From NCBI GenBank assembly GCA_002862305.1, contig PKCS01000039.1, forward strand, positions 80,794-144,793: a DNA stretch of 64,000 bases. Direction: 5' to 3'. A program made the translations under genes and the position numbers. Below, piece by piece: positions 45,930 to 54,531 of the stretch (within the stretch, counting starts at the first letter, position 1; each line of letters opens with the position of its first letter). Below the pieces are notes generated by a model. The model ran no database searches. It saw only the letters and a list, made by a program, of their open reading frames with translations, and had not been told where the DNA came from. The DNA is from Phycisphaerae bacterium. Its GTDB lineage: Bacteria > Planctomycetota > Phycisphaerae > Phycisphaerales > SM1A02.

Positions 45930-47057
45930 TCATTCCCGGCTGAACACGCTGCGGGCGAGCATCAGCTCGAGGGTCTGGCAGATGAGGTCGATCTCGTCCT
46001 CGCGCAGGTCCTCGTGGAACGGCAGGCAGATCGAACGAATCATCGCACGCTCCGCCACCGGGCAGGGCCCGCCCCCGACCGGGGCGGGGTAGTTGGTGAC
46101 CGAGGCCACCTCCAGCACCGAACTGGTCGCGATCTCGTGCCGCCCCATCCCCTTGATGATCTCGTCGCGATCCTGATCCGAGAATCGGTCGCTGAGTCGC
46201 ACCAGCATGTGGCACCAGCCCATCTTCACCGAGGCGGGGGGGGACTGGAGCATGAGGTCCGAGTGGCCACCCAGTCTTCGTATGTAGAGCCCGGCGAGCT
46301 CCTCGCGTCGCTCGATCACCTGGTCGAGCCTGCCCAGTCGGCTCATGCCGACCGCGGCCCGGATGTCGTCGAAGGGTGCGTCCATGCCCGAGGACATCGA
46401 GCTCAGCCGGCCCCCGGGACCGACCGCCCGGCTCTCCGAGCGGATCGCCCTCGCGGCCCGCTCCAGGTGGTCGTCGTGGGTCAGGATGAGCCCCCCGGTG
46501 CCGGTGCAGATCGGACTCGTGGCGCCGAGGTCGAGCACCGCCACCCGGCCGAACTGGCCAAGGGGCTCACCGGCGATTCGCGCACCGATCGCCGAGCCCA
46601 CCAGTTCCAGCAGGGGGAACTCGCTGCGGGTCGCGAGGGTGGCGAGCTTCTGCATCCCGTCGGGGCAGCCGAGCGCCGCGCTGCCGACGATCATCCGGGT
46701 CCGGTCGGTGATCACGGATTCCGCTTCCTCGACCCGCATGCAGAGGGTCAGAGGGTCGACGTCGACCGCGACCACCTCGGCCCCCAGCCTGCGGGCCGCG
46801 GAGGCGGCGCCCCGAGCCCCGATGGCGGGGACGATGACCTGGTCCCCGGCCTGCAGCCCGAAGGCCGCCATGGCCACCTCGATCGCGGTCCCCAGCGATC
46901 CGGTGCTGATGCAGTGGGGGCGATTCATCAGGGCCGCCATCGTCTGCTCGAACGCGTCCACCGTCGCCCCGACCCGGGCGCTGCGGAGCAGGCTTGCGAT
47001 CGCCTCGACCTCCTCGCGCGAGATGTTCAGGCTGGTCAGTGGGATCTCTTCGCTCAC
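45930..47057 (-). CDS. DegT/DnrJ/EryC1-family protein lacking the PLP lysine
   Basis: A 375-aa protein with the fold of sugar aminotransferases: LNISREEVEAIASLLRSARV, STGSLGTAIEVAMAAFGLQ, GDQVIVPAIGARGAASAARR, VVAVDVDPLTLCM, and late DAPFDDIRAAVGMSRLGRLD and CLPFHEDLREDEID. The internal-aldimine Lys (normally in ATK-x-I-x-x-GEGG) is Ser181 (GATSPICTGTGG), and the Asp that contacts the PLP ring nitrogen (EDAAQ) is Leu152 (ELVGSAIGA). It should therefore not work as an ordinary aminotransferase. A structural, regulatory or PLP-independent role is possible. It is last in a minus-strand run behind dnaA and a HEAT-repeat gene. Confidence 0.8.
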   Translation of the reverse strand: MSEEIPLTSLNISREEVEAIASLLRSARVGATVDAFEQTMAALMNRPHCISTGSLGTAIEVAMAAFGLQAGDQVIVPAIGARGAASAARRLGAEVVAVDVDPLTLCMRVEEAESVITDRTRMIVGSAALGCPDGMQKLATLATRSEFPLLELVGSAIGARIAGEPLGQFGRVAVLDLGATSPICTGTGGLILTHDDHLERAARAIRSESRAVGPGGRLSSMSSGMDAPFDDIRAAVGMSRLGRLDQVIERREELAGLYIRRLGGHSDLMLQSPPASVKMGWCHMLVRLSDRFSDQDRDEIIKGMGRHEIATSSVLEVASVTNYPAPVGGGPCPVAERAMIRSICLPFHEDLREDEIDLICQTLELMLARSVFSRE

Positions 47058-47102
47058 CGTGGGTTCTCCAGGACCAGGCGGTCCGAGGGCGGCGGGGCCG
47101 CC

Positions 47103-48608
47103 TCAGGCATCGCTCATGATCTCCATCATCGCCTTGTCGACCTGGTCGTTCCGCTTCAGCCACAACCAGCCGGCGATCGAGCGGACGGTCGGATCGATCC
47201 GCCCGCCACCCGTGGTGATCAGGGTCAGCTCCTCGAGCTCCTGTTCGTCCAGGGGTTCGTCGGACTTCGCCTTGACCAGCAGGACGAGCGATCGAATGGT
47301 GCGATCCCTCTCGTCCTTGAAGAGCGAAGCGTACTCGACGCTCCGGGGGGATCCGGACTCCAGGATCGCGGTGAGCAGGATCTCCTTGAGCAGCTGCTGG
47401 CCTTCGGCCTGCGAGATCTCCCAGATCACCCGCTCCAGCTCCTCGCTCCCCCGCTCGGAGAGATTCCGGTAGAGCCTGCCCATCAGGGGCTGCAACCGGA
47501 CGTCCGTGAGGGCGGAACGCATGATCATGAGCCAGATCCGCTCCGCGGCCTCCCTGTCCTGGAGGTTGTCGGCCACCCCGAGCGCGGCCTGGATGGAGAG
47601 CGGGTGCCTGATCCTCATCAGCTCGACCACCGCCTCGCTCGCCTGCGTCTCGTCCGCGAGTCCCCGTCCGGCCATGGCGATCCTCTGGTTGAGCTGCCGC
47701 TCGTCGGAGATGCCGGACCAGTCCTCGCTGACGATGCCGCGTTCGATCGCGGCCACCCCGAGACGGGAACGGTCCCCGGAGCTGTTCGCCAGCCTGGTCG
47801 CCTCGATCCAGATTCTGATCCCATCCGGGCACTTGCAGCCGAGTGCGGAGTCGATGGCGGCGAGTCGCAGGCTTCGCGACATCTCGGGATCGTTGGCGAC
47901 CGCTCGCAACACCGCGAGCGCGCCGGGCATCGGGTGCCAGGAGGCGATGTCGATGAGGGCCCCGGAGACCAGGATCCGTTCGGATACCGAGAGCCCCCGG
48001 TACTGCTCGATCTCCCGTTCCAGTTCGTCGGTCCGGCCCGTGAGGTCGTTGTTCAGGACCGCGGCCACCATGCGGGTGACCCGATCCTCGGATTCCAGCA
48101 GCCCCTCCAGCCGTCCGGTGTCCGGTTCCAGGCCGAGCTTCACCCCCATGATGATCAGCATGGTCTGCTCGACCTCGGTCAGGTTGGGGAACTCGCCCAT
48201 GGTCTTCACCAGGTCCTCGTCGTAGAGATCCAGGCTGATCGCCGCCATCAGGGTGAGGCTGCGTTGCTTCTCCTCCATCTGCTGGAGCAGGAACGGGTCG
48301 ACGGAGGTCTCCCCGAGTTCGGCGAGGGCGAGGACCGCATCGATCTGCAGGGTGGGTTCGTTCGAGGAGAACATCGACTGGAAGAGGGGGCGCAGCTCGG
48401 GGTCGCCGAGTCCCCGGAGCGCGAGGAGGATGTTGTGGTTGCGACCGTCGCTGCGCACCTTCAGGCCACGAGCCAGGCTCGCCACCGAGGAATCGTAGGG
48501 GTCGATCTCGATGTAGTTGCCCTGTGACAGGGCACGGTCACCCGTGCCCGCCAGGGCAAGCATCCCCAACAGCCCCATCTTGAGGCCCAGCATCCGCCTG
48601 GTACGCAT
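47103..48608 (-). CDS. Exported HEAT-repeat-like protein
   Basis: A 501-aa protein with an N-terminal signal (LKMGLLGMLALAGTGDRAL) and nearly all-helical repeats, for example SNEPTLQIDAVLALAELGET, VTRMVAAVLNNDLTGRTDEL, SRSLRLAAIDSALGCKCPDG and HPLSIQAALGVADNLQDREA. The 30-40 residue spacing fits HEAT/ARM-type solenoids used for protein binding. ATG 48608 is preferred over GTG 48623, which would put charged residues ahead of the signal. It lies 38 bp downstream of dnaA. Confidence 0.75.
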   Translation of the reverse strand: MRTRRMLGLKMGLLGMLALAGTGDRALSQGNYIEIDPYDSSVASLARGLKVRSDGRNHNILLALRGLGDPELRPLFQSMFSSNEPTLQIDAVLALAELGETSVDPFLLQQMEEKQRSLTLMAAISLDLYDEDLVKTMGEFPNLTEVEQTMLIIMGVKLGLEPDTGRLEGLLESEDRVTRMVAAVLNNDLTGRTDELEREIEQYRGLSVSERILVSGALIDIASWHPMPGALAVLRAVANDPEMSRSLRLAAIDSALGCKCPDGIRIWIEATRLANSSGDRSRLGVAAIERGIVSEDWSGISDERQLNQRIAMAGRGLADETQASEAVVELMRIRHPLSIQAALGVADNLQDREAAERIWLMIMRSALTDVRLQPLMGRLYRNLSERGSEELERVIWEISQAEGQQLLKEILLTAILESGSPRSVEYASLFKDERDRTIRSLVLLVKAKSDEPLDEQELEELTLITTGGGRIDPTVRSIAGWLWLKRNDQVDKAMMEIMSDA

Positions 48609-48646
48609 GTCGCGAGTGTACACGACTCACTGCGCGCCGTTGTCCA

Positions 48647-50260
48647 CTATCTCCGGGATGAGGACTTGAGAATGTCGTACTTGAGTTGTTCCACAAGTTC
48701 CCGGAGGGTGACGTTGTCGCCGCTCTGCAACGGCAGGGGAGTGCCCCGGGCCGGCTCCCCACCTTCCGGCGCATCCGCCTGCTCGAGGTCCCGCTCGATC
48801 CTTCGGGCCGCGGTGTGGACCGTCGAGTGGTTCTCCCGGCCCAGTCCCCGTGCGATCTCGGGGAAGCTCAAGGTGGTGAGCTCCCGGGCGAGGTGCACCA
48901 CGAGGCTGCGGGCCAGGACCACCCGGCGGTGGCGTCCGCGGCCCAGCAGTTCGTCCGGCTCGATCCCCAACCGCTCGCAGACCGAACCGATGATCTCCCC
49001 CAGCCTCACCGGGGTCCGGGTCCCGGAGGACAGGTCGCCCTCGAACATCTGCTCCACCATGATCGCCCCGACCGCTCCCGCGCGATCCCCGTCGAGTCGC
49101 CGGAGGGCGGAGAGCTTGGTGAGTGCTCCGCCGAGCTCCCGGACGGAGCCGGTGAAGCGACCGGACAGCAGCCGGGAGGCGGATTCCGTGAGCTCGAGGT
49201 CGTGGTCCCGGGCGATCCGCCTGACCAGCTCCTCCCGCATCGGGGGATCGGGCCGTCCGATCCGGACCACCATCCCCGAGAGGAACCGGCTGGTCAGCGA
49301 GGCGCTGAACCGACCGATCTGCCGCGGATGCTCGTCGGAGGCCAGGAGGATGCACGCTCCGCCCAGGCCGATCGCATCGAGGGTGTGCAGGAACTCGTTC
49401 TGGGTCGCGGTCTTGTTGCTGAGGAAGTGGATGTCGTCGATCGCGAGCAGGTCCAGCTGCCTCATCCGGGTCCGGAATCCGTCGATCTTGCCGGTTCGTA
49501 CCGCCGCGATGTACTCGTTGGTGAACTCCTCGCCGGTGACGTACCGCACCCGACGCCGCATCACGGGGTTGTCGATCGCCTCCTGGCGCTTCTCCACCAC
49601 GCCCTGCAGCAGGTGCGTCTTCCCCACCCCGCACTCGCCGTGGATGAAGAGCATGGTGGGGCTGCCCTCCACCTCCTCGCCGATCGACTGCGCCGCCTCG
49701 AAGGCCAGTCGGTTCGAGCTGCCGATCACGAATTCGTTGAGCCGGCGCAGCTGCTGTCGTCGTCCCAGCCGTCCCCTGGCCCCGCCGCCTCGACCACCCC
49801 GCCGGTCACCACCCTTCGTCGACTTGGCACGCGGACCGCGCTGGGCCGCCTCGTCCGACCCCCCCCGGTCGCCGTCGTTGCTTCCGGGACCGAAGCTCTC
49901 CGGGGACACGTGGAGTTCGATGGTCCCGTTCTCGCCGATCGTCTCCCGGGCCACCGCCTCGAGGTCCTGTCGGAAGTGGCGCTTGATCCAGTCCGCCACG
50001 AACTGGCTCTCCGCGGCGACGTCCAGTCGATCCTTCTGGATGGTCAGACGGGTGGTGTGGTCGAACCACATCCCGTATCGGTGCTGTCCGATGCGATCGG
50101 CGAGCCGGTCGGTCACCCGCGGGTCGTGGCGATCCCGGCCGTTGGCGGCGTCGCGGCTTCGCGTGCGGTCGCCGGCGGTCGTGCGTGCGGGGCTCGTGCT
50201 GGGAGTGGTGGGGGTCTTCTTCGGGGACTGCTTGGGAGTCTGCTTGGTGCTGCGCGGCAT
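48647..50260 (-). CDS. dnaA: Chromosomal replication initiator DnaA
   Basis: A 537-aa initiator. After a 45-residue Lys/Thr/Pro/Arg-rich tail comes domain I (about 48-120, DRLADRIGQHRYGMWFDHTT), then a Gly/Arg-rich linker (125-170) and the AAA+ domain with FVIGSSNRLAFEAAQ, Walker A HGECGVGKTH (about 207-216), Walker B LDLLAIDDIHFL, sensor LASDEHPRQI and box VII ASLTSRFLSGMVV. Domain IV carries the DNA-binding signature TLSFPEIARGLGRENHSTVH. It opens oriC. ATG 50260 is used because the upstream frame is low-complexity. The N-terminal extension is longer than usual. Confidence 0.94.
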   Translation of the reverse strand: MPRSTKQTPKQSPKKTPTTPSTSPARTTAGDRTRSRDAANGRDRHDPRVTDRLADRIGQHRYGMWFDHTTRLTIQKDRLDVAAESQFVADWIKRHFRQDLEAVARETIGENGTIELHVSPESFGPGSNDGDRGGSDEAAQRGPRAKSTKGGDRRGGRGGGARGRLGRRQQLRRLNEFVIGSSNRLAFEAAQSIGEEVEGSPTMLFIHGECGVGKTHLLQGVVEKRQEAIDNPVMRRRVRYVTGEEFTNEYIAAVRTGKIDGFRTRMRQLDLLAIDDIHFLSNKTATQNEFLHTLDAIGLGGACILLASDEHPRQIGRFSASLTSRFLSGMVVRIGRPDPPMREELVRRIARDHDLELTESASRLLSGRFTGSVRELGGALTKLSALRRLDGDRAGAVGAIMVEQMFEGDLSSGTRTPVRLGEIIGSVCERLGIEPDELLGRGRHRRVVLARSLVVHLARELTTLSFPEIARGLGRENHSTVHTAARRIERDLEQADAPEGGEPARGTPLPLQSGDNVTLRELVEQLKYDILKSSSRR

Positions 50261-50838
50261 GTGGTGTCTCGATCGGCGGGTGAGGGTGGCGTACAGTCCT
50301 TCGGGAGCTCCTGGGAGCGCCCGTCCTTCTCGCAAGAACGTCCAGGCCTCCGCCGGTCCCGAGGGGGGGCGGCGACCTGGTGCACTTCACGTCGAGTCCG
50401 TCCGAGGGGAGCCGCGAGCCGTCCCGATCAGGGGTGCGGGTCGCCGAGAGGCCCTCGAGCACGGGCCCCGGAGGCCGCGTCGTGGTCGTCTCGTCGCTCG
50501 TTCCGCCCGCGAGCACGTAGGCGGGCGGTCCGAGGGAGGCTGCTGGCCCGGGGTGTCTCGTCTTCTTGCCTGATCCCGCAGTTCACCGATTCGCGGACTC
50601 GTTCAAGCAGGCCATGACCAGTGTCGTTCGAGGCGGGAGGGCCCGCGATGGCAAGGGGATAGCCGGATCCGGAGCTGCGCTCCGTCTCCCGTCGCCGCGG
50701 TGCGACGCCTTGCTCACTGCGTTGCTTTCATCCGGCTCGGTCCGGGGTCCGGTCTCGACCGGTCCGGGGTTGGTCCTGGTTTGCTGGAACGAGTGCCGTG
50801 GACTGCGTGATCGAAGCATCCCGATCGACCCTTGCCAC

Positions 50839-50860
50839 TGTTCCACATCCGTATGGAACA
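50839..50860. promoter_or_regulatory. 22-bp inverted repeat upstream of dnaA
   Basis: TGTTCCA (50839-50845), 8-bp spacer, TGGAACA (50854-50860) form a perfect palindrome of operator size. The left half overlaps a DnaA-box-like nonamer. It may bind a dimeric regulator or DnaA itself. Confidence 0.5.
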
Positions 50861-51006
50861 GGTCCAAATGTAGCGCATGCCGGCGATCATGCAAGGACCA
50901 TGTCGGCAACTGCGCGCCGATGGATGCTGGAAACCACTTGTTTCGTAGGCATTTGGTCGATTGGTTTTCCTTTTCTCCACCACCCGGCGACCGATTGTCC
51001 ATGCCG

Positions 51007-51015
51007 TGTGGAAAA
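51007..51015 (-). promoter_or_regulatory. DnaA box
   Basis: The minus strand reads TTTTCCACA, matching TTWTNCACA. It is about 750 bp upstream of the dnaA start. Confidence 0.5.
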
Positions 51016-51095
51016 GCGGGGGGGACTTGACAAATGTCCCGGGCCATCTAACGCGGGGCGGTCCCTTCCCCTCCCCTCGCTCCCCGTTGCTTCGA

Positions 51096-52037
51096 TCAGT
51101 CGAGCTTGCGCACGAAGGCATGCCTCCGGATGGTGTCGTTGAACCCGGCGCCCCGATACATGTCGAGGGCCGGGGCGTTCGACTCGTCGACCGCGAGAAC
51201 CACTTTTTTCACAGTGTTTTCAGCGATCACCGAGAGGGATCGCGCAAGGAGCATGCGTCCCAGTCCACGACCCCTTGCCTCCGGGACGATGCCCAGGTAG
51301 ACGAGCTCGGCGGTGCGGTCGGTCTTGGACTCGTTGACCAGGCAGACCCCGACCGGTTTGCCGTCCTCGAGCAGGATCGTCCACCAGTCCGGGCGAAAGA
51401 TTCCCGAGTGCTTGTGCCCCTCCAGGATGTCCGACTCGCCGCGCATTCCGACCAGCCCGGGGCAGTCGAGGGTGTCCACGTAGGTGCGGGCGAGGAGCTT
51501 GCCGATCTGCGATTCGTCCTCTTCCCGATACGCACGCGTGCTGCAGCCCCCGGGCAGTTCGACCGGCCGGCGCTCGCGGCGCCCGAGGGTGGCTTCCATG
51601 TACTTCAGGATCGCGATCCTCCGGAGCCCGGCCCGTTCGAGGGCCTGCATCTCCAGCAGCTCCTCCGGCGTCACGAGTGCCTGGGCCAGGCAGGTTCCCG
51701 CCCCCGCCAGGCCCCGGAAGGCGTGCTGGATCACCTCCGCACCGAGTTCCACGCCCTCGCGGTTCCCGGGTGGGCTGAGGAACAGCATCGCGGTCCGTCC
51801 CGGCGTCATCGACGCCAGGACCGTGCTGCGGATCGCCCCCAGCTCGTCGAACGCGCACCAGACGTGGTCCAGGCTCATCCCGGTGTCGCGTGCGAAGCGG
51901 AGGAAGCGTTCCGCCCGGGCGCGATCCGAGCCCAGGAGCTTCTGGATGGCGGCCATCCGCCGGGTGGGGCCGGGCTTCAGGATGCGGAAGCCGCCGGCCG
52001 CCGGCGCGGGCGATCGGCCGGGTTCGTCTCGGCTCAT
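51096..52037 (-). CDS. Double GNAT-domain acetyltransferase
   Basis: A 313-aa protein with two tandem GNAT folds. The second (about 165-313) is complete: TRAYREEDESQIGKLLARTY, DWWTILLEDGKPVGVCLVNE, AELVYLGIVPEARGRGLGRM (acetyl-CoA pyrophosphate loop RGRGLG), VVLAVDESNAPALDMYRGAG. The first half (20-150) has the degenerate form typical of mycothiol-synthase-like proteins. The substrate is unknown. It is on the same strand as and upstream of dnaA. Confidence 0.83.
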   Translation of the reverse strand: MSRDEPGRSPAPAAGGFRILKPGPTRRMAAIQKLLGSDRARAERFLRFARDTGMSLDHVWCAFDELGAIRSTVLASMTPGRTAMLFLSPPGNREGVELGAEVIQHAFRGLAGAGTCLAQALVTPEELLEMQALERAGLRRIAILKYMEATLGRRERRPVELPGGCSTRAYREEDESQIGKLLARTYVDTLDCPGLVGMRGESDILEGHKHSGIFRPDWWTILLEDGKPVGVCLVNESKTDRTAELVYLGIVPEARGRGLGRMLLARSLSVIAENTVKKVVLAVDESNAPALDMYRGAGFNDTIRRHAFVRKLD

Positions 52038-52202
52038 GACCCGTCCTCCCCGCTCGATAACCCGTGATTTGATGCCGCCGGCACCCGCAATCGCCCGAAG
52101 AGATCGATATCATGGACCTCCCGGCCACCCGAGGTGGTCGAGGCCTTCACCGCTCCCGGGACATTCGTCCCGTCCAGGTCCTTGAGAGAGGCAGTGTTCG
52201 TC

Positions 52203-52925
52203 ATGAACCACATGATTGAGTCGTTTGCAGGGACAGGCAAGTCGGAACCCGGCCGGAGTTCCAGACGCCGGTCCGTCTGGGTCTCCGGGCTTCTGGTCCT
52301 GCTCTGCGGACTCGCCGGGTCGTTCCCCGGCTCCGGCTCCGCCCACGCGGGCGCCCAGGCCGCACCACGGATCTGGACCCTCGAGTTCAAGCCAGGGCCC
52401 CTGAAGATGTACGTGGACCCGATCGACGGCAAGCACTACCACTACTTCACCTACCGTGTCATCAACCTCACCGAGGGTGATCGGATGTTCGCCCCGACCC
52501 TGGAGCTCTTCACCGACAAGGGGCGACTGCTCGCCTCCGGCAAGGGGGTCTCCACCCAGGTCTCGAGGCGCCTCATGGGCTACCTCGACGATCCCCTGCT
52601 CGAGAACGAGCACCAGATCATCGGCGACCTCAAGCAGGGCAAGGAACACGCCAAGGACGGGCTGGTGGCCTGGGAGGCGGTGGACCTGGACTCGAACCAG
52701 ATCACGATCTTCGTCACCGGCCTGAGCAACGGCATCAACCGGGTCCCGCACCCGGTCACCGGGGAGGACGTCCTGCTGCGGAAGACACTCCGCCTGGACT
52801 ACTCCATTCCCGGCAACCTCACCGACAGTGCCAAGGACGACGCGACCCTCGATCCACCTTCCGACATGGAGCGTGCGATCAACCTGCACGCGAAGATCCC
52901 CAACGGGATCTGGATCTGGCGCTGA
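52203..52925 (+). CDS. Exported protein of unknown function
   Basis: A 240-aa protein with an N-terminal basic segment and export signal (VWVSGLLVLLCGLAGSFPGS). The mature part reads IWTLEFKPGPLKMYVDPIDG, HYFTYRVINLTEGDRMFAPT, ELFTDKGRLLASGKGVSTQV and VAWEAVDLDSNQITIFVTGL, a beta-sandwich-like pattern seen in planctomycete secreted proteins without assigned function. GAGAGAGG lies upstream of ATG 52203. The frame could extend to 52134 but would bury the signal. Confidence 0.72.
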   Translation: MNHMIESFAGTGKSEPGRSSRRRSVWVSGLLVLLCGLAGSFPGSGSAHAGAQAAPRIWTLEFKPGPLKMYVDPIDGKHYHYFTYRVINLTEGDRMFAPTLELFTDKGRLLASGKGVSTQVSRRLMGYLDDPLLENEHQIIGDLKQGKEHAKDGLVAWEAVDLDSNQITIFVTGLSNGINRVPHPVTGEDVLLRKTLRLDYSIPGNLTDSAKDDATLDPPSDMERAINLHAKIPNGIWIWR

Positions 52926-53089
52926 TCCACCATCCGAGCCGGGGCCTCCCGCATGGCCTCTGGCGCCCTCCAGGGCGGGTTCGAGGCCCTGATTCCCCCA
53001 TTTGCCGGGTCGGCCCGACGAATTCCCGGTATACTCCCCGACTCGCCCCATCCGGGGCCCATCCCGTCACGCTTTCGGAGTGATCAGAC

Positions 53090-53389
53090 ATGGCACACAA
53101 GAAGGGCCAGGGTTCTTCCAAGAACGGCCGCGACTCCAACCCTCAGTTCCGGGGAGTCAAGCTCTATGGCGGTCAGCACGCCAAGGCGGGCTCGATCATC
53201 ATCCGACAGTGCGGTACCTCCTTCAAGGCCGGGTACCAGGTCCTCCGAGGTCGAGACGACACCCTCATGGCACTGGTTCCCGGAACGGTCCGCTTTCGCG
53301 GTCGCTTCGTGGACGTGATCCCCGAGGACGAGGCCATCCAGCAGTACGAGGTCGTGGATCGTCCGAATCCTCGCCGCAAGCCGGCCTGA
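53090..53389 (+). CDS. rpmA: Ribosomal protein L27
   Basis: A 99-aa large-subunit protein that reaches the peptidyl-transferase centre. It begins [20 protein letters not shown], with the mature-type N-terminus (no cleavable Firmicutes-style leader), then [20 protein letters not shown] and [15 protein letters not shown] precedes ATG 53090 and TATACT (53030-53035) is a likely -10 box. In many bacteria rplU is just upstream; here it is not. obg follows, as is common. Confidence 0.96.
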   Translation: MAHKKGQGSSKNGRDSNPQFRGVKLYGGQHAKAGSIIIRQCGTSFKAGYQVLRGRDDTLMALVPGTVRFRGRFVDVIPEDEAIQQYEVVDRPNPRRKPA

Positions 53390-53469
53390 GGGTCCGACCG
53401 GACCACCTCGCGTGCTGGACGCCGTGACTCGTGCGGACCCCCGTGGTCCGATCCTCCCGGGAGCCGGTG

Positions 53470-54531
53470 ATGCTGGTCGACCATGCCACAATTCGAGTGC
53501 GTTCGGGGCGTGGTGGCGATGGCTCCAACAGCCTGCATCGAGAGAAGTTCGTGCCGAAGGGCGGGCCCGACGGGGGGGACGGCGGCAAGGGCGGTGACGT
53601 GATCCTGGTCGGAGATCCCCACCTGGACACCCTCGCCGGCTTCGTGCGCCGGCGCCTGCTCGCGGCCGAGGACGGCGAACCCGGGCGGAAGAACGAATGC
53701 TACGGACGAGCGGGGGAGGACCTCCTCGTGCCCCTGCCCCTCGGCTGCCAGGTCTTCGACGAGGACGACGGGGCCCTGGTCGTGGACCTCACCGAGCCCG
53801 GCCAGCGCTTCGCGATCGCCCGGGGAGGTCGTGGCGGTCGCGGCAACGTGCACTTCGCCACCCCCACCCACCAGACCCCCCGGGAATTCGAGACCGGGGG
53901 GGAACCGGTGGAGCGCTCGCTCCGGCTCGAGCTCAAGCTCATCGCCGACGTGGGCCTGGTCGGGCTTCCGAACGCCGGCAAGTCGACGATGCTCTCCCGC
54001 ATCTCCAAGGCCCGACCCAAGGTGGCCGACTACCCCTTCACCACGCTCGGTCCGCAGCTCGGGATGATCGACCTGCCCGGCGAGCGACGGATCGTGGTCG
54101 CCGACCTCCCGGGACTCATCGAAGGGGCCGCGGACGGGGCGGGGCTGGGACACGACTTCCTGCGTCACGTCGAGCGCACCACCCTGCTGCTGCACCTGCT
54201 CGACGCGGTGCCTCCCGACGGGTCCGACCCGGCCGAGAACTACCATCGGATCCGGCACGAGCTGGCGAGCTTCAGTCCGGTCCTCGCCGAGAAGCCCGAG
54301 CTCATCGCCCTCAACAAGATCGACCTCGTCCCCGACGGGGAGCGGGATCGATTCGTGGAACGGATCGCCGGGGCGGTCGGCTGCCCGAAGGGGTCGCGTC
54401 CGCTCGTGGTCTCCGGCGCCAGCGGGGAGGGCGTTCGGACGCTGCTGGAATCCTGCTGGAGCCGGCTCGCGGAATTCCGCACGGGCACCTCGGCCGCGCG
54501 CGAACGTTCGTGGGGGGGGATCGACCGGTGA
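53470..54531 (+). CDS. obg: Obg-family GTPase
   Basis: A 353-aa ribosome-assembly GTPase. The Gly-rich Obg domain is residues 1-160 (RVRSGRGGDGSNSLHREKFV; GGRGGRGNVHFATPTHQTPR). The G domain has G1 GLPNAGKSTM, G2 ADYPFTTLGP, G3 VADLPGLIEGA, G4 LIALNKIDLV and G5 VVSGASGEGV. No extra C-terminal OCT domain is present. ATG 53470 begins MLVDHATIRV, matching the family. It ends in an overlap (GTGA) with the next gene. Confidence 0.95.
   Translation: MLVDHATIRVRSGRGGDGSNSLHREKFVPKGGPDGGDGGKGGDVILVGDPHLDTLAGFVRRRLLAAEDGEPGRKNECYGRAGEDLLVPLPLGCQVFDEDDGALVVDLTEPGQRFAIARGGRGGRGNVHFATPTHQTPREFETGGEPVERSLRLELKLIADVGLVGLPNAGKSTMLSRISKARPKVADYPFTTLGPQLGMIDLPGERRIVVADLPGLIEGAADGAGLGHDFLRHVERTTLLLHLLDAVPPDGSDPAENYHRIRHELASFSPVLAEKPELIALNKIDLVPDGERDRFVERIAGAVGCPKGSRPLVVSGASGEGVRTLLESCWSRLAEFRTGTSAARERSWGGIDR

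Larger units (their letters stand above)
50261..51095. other. dnaA upstream region, candidate oriC
   Basis: 835 bp between dnaA and the double-GNAT gene. It is GC-rich near dnaA and noticeably AT-richer from about 50830 to 51015. It holds a perfect DnaA box TTTTCCACA (minus strand, 51007-51015), a one-mismatch box TGTTCCACA (50839-50847) within a 22-bp palindrome, and TTGACA at 51027. Short open frames here have no protein-like composition. Assignment as oriC is inferred from position and boxes only. Confidence 0.4.

Noticed and set aside
50566..51047. 154-codon frames on both strands upstream of dnaA
   Set aside because: Cys/Ser/Arg-rich and mutually antisense; the region looks regulatory.
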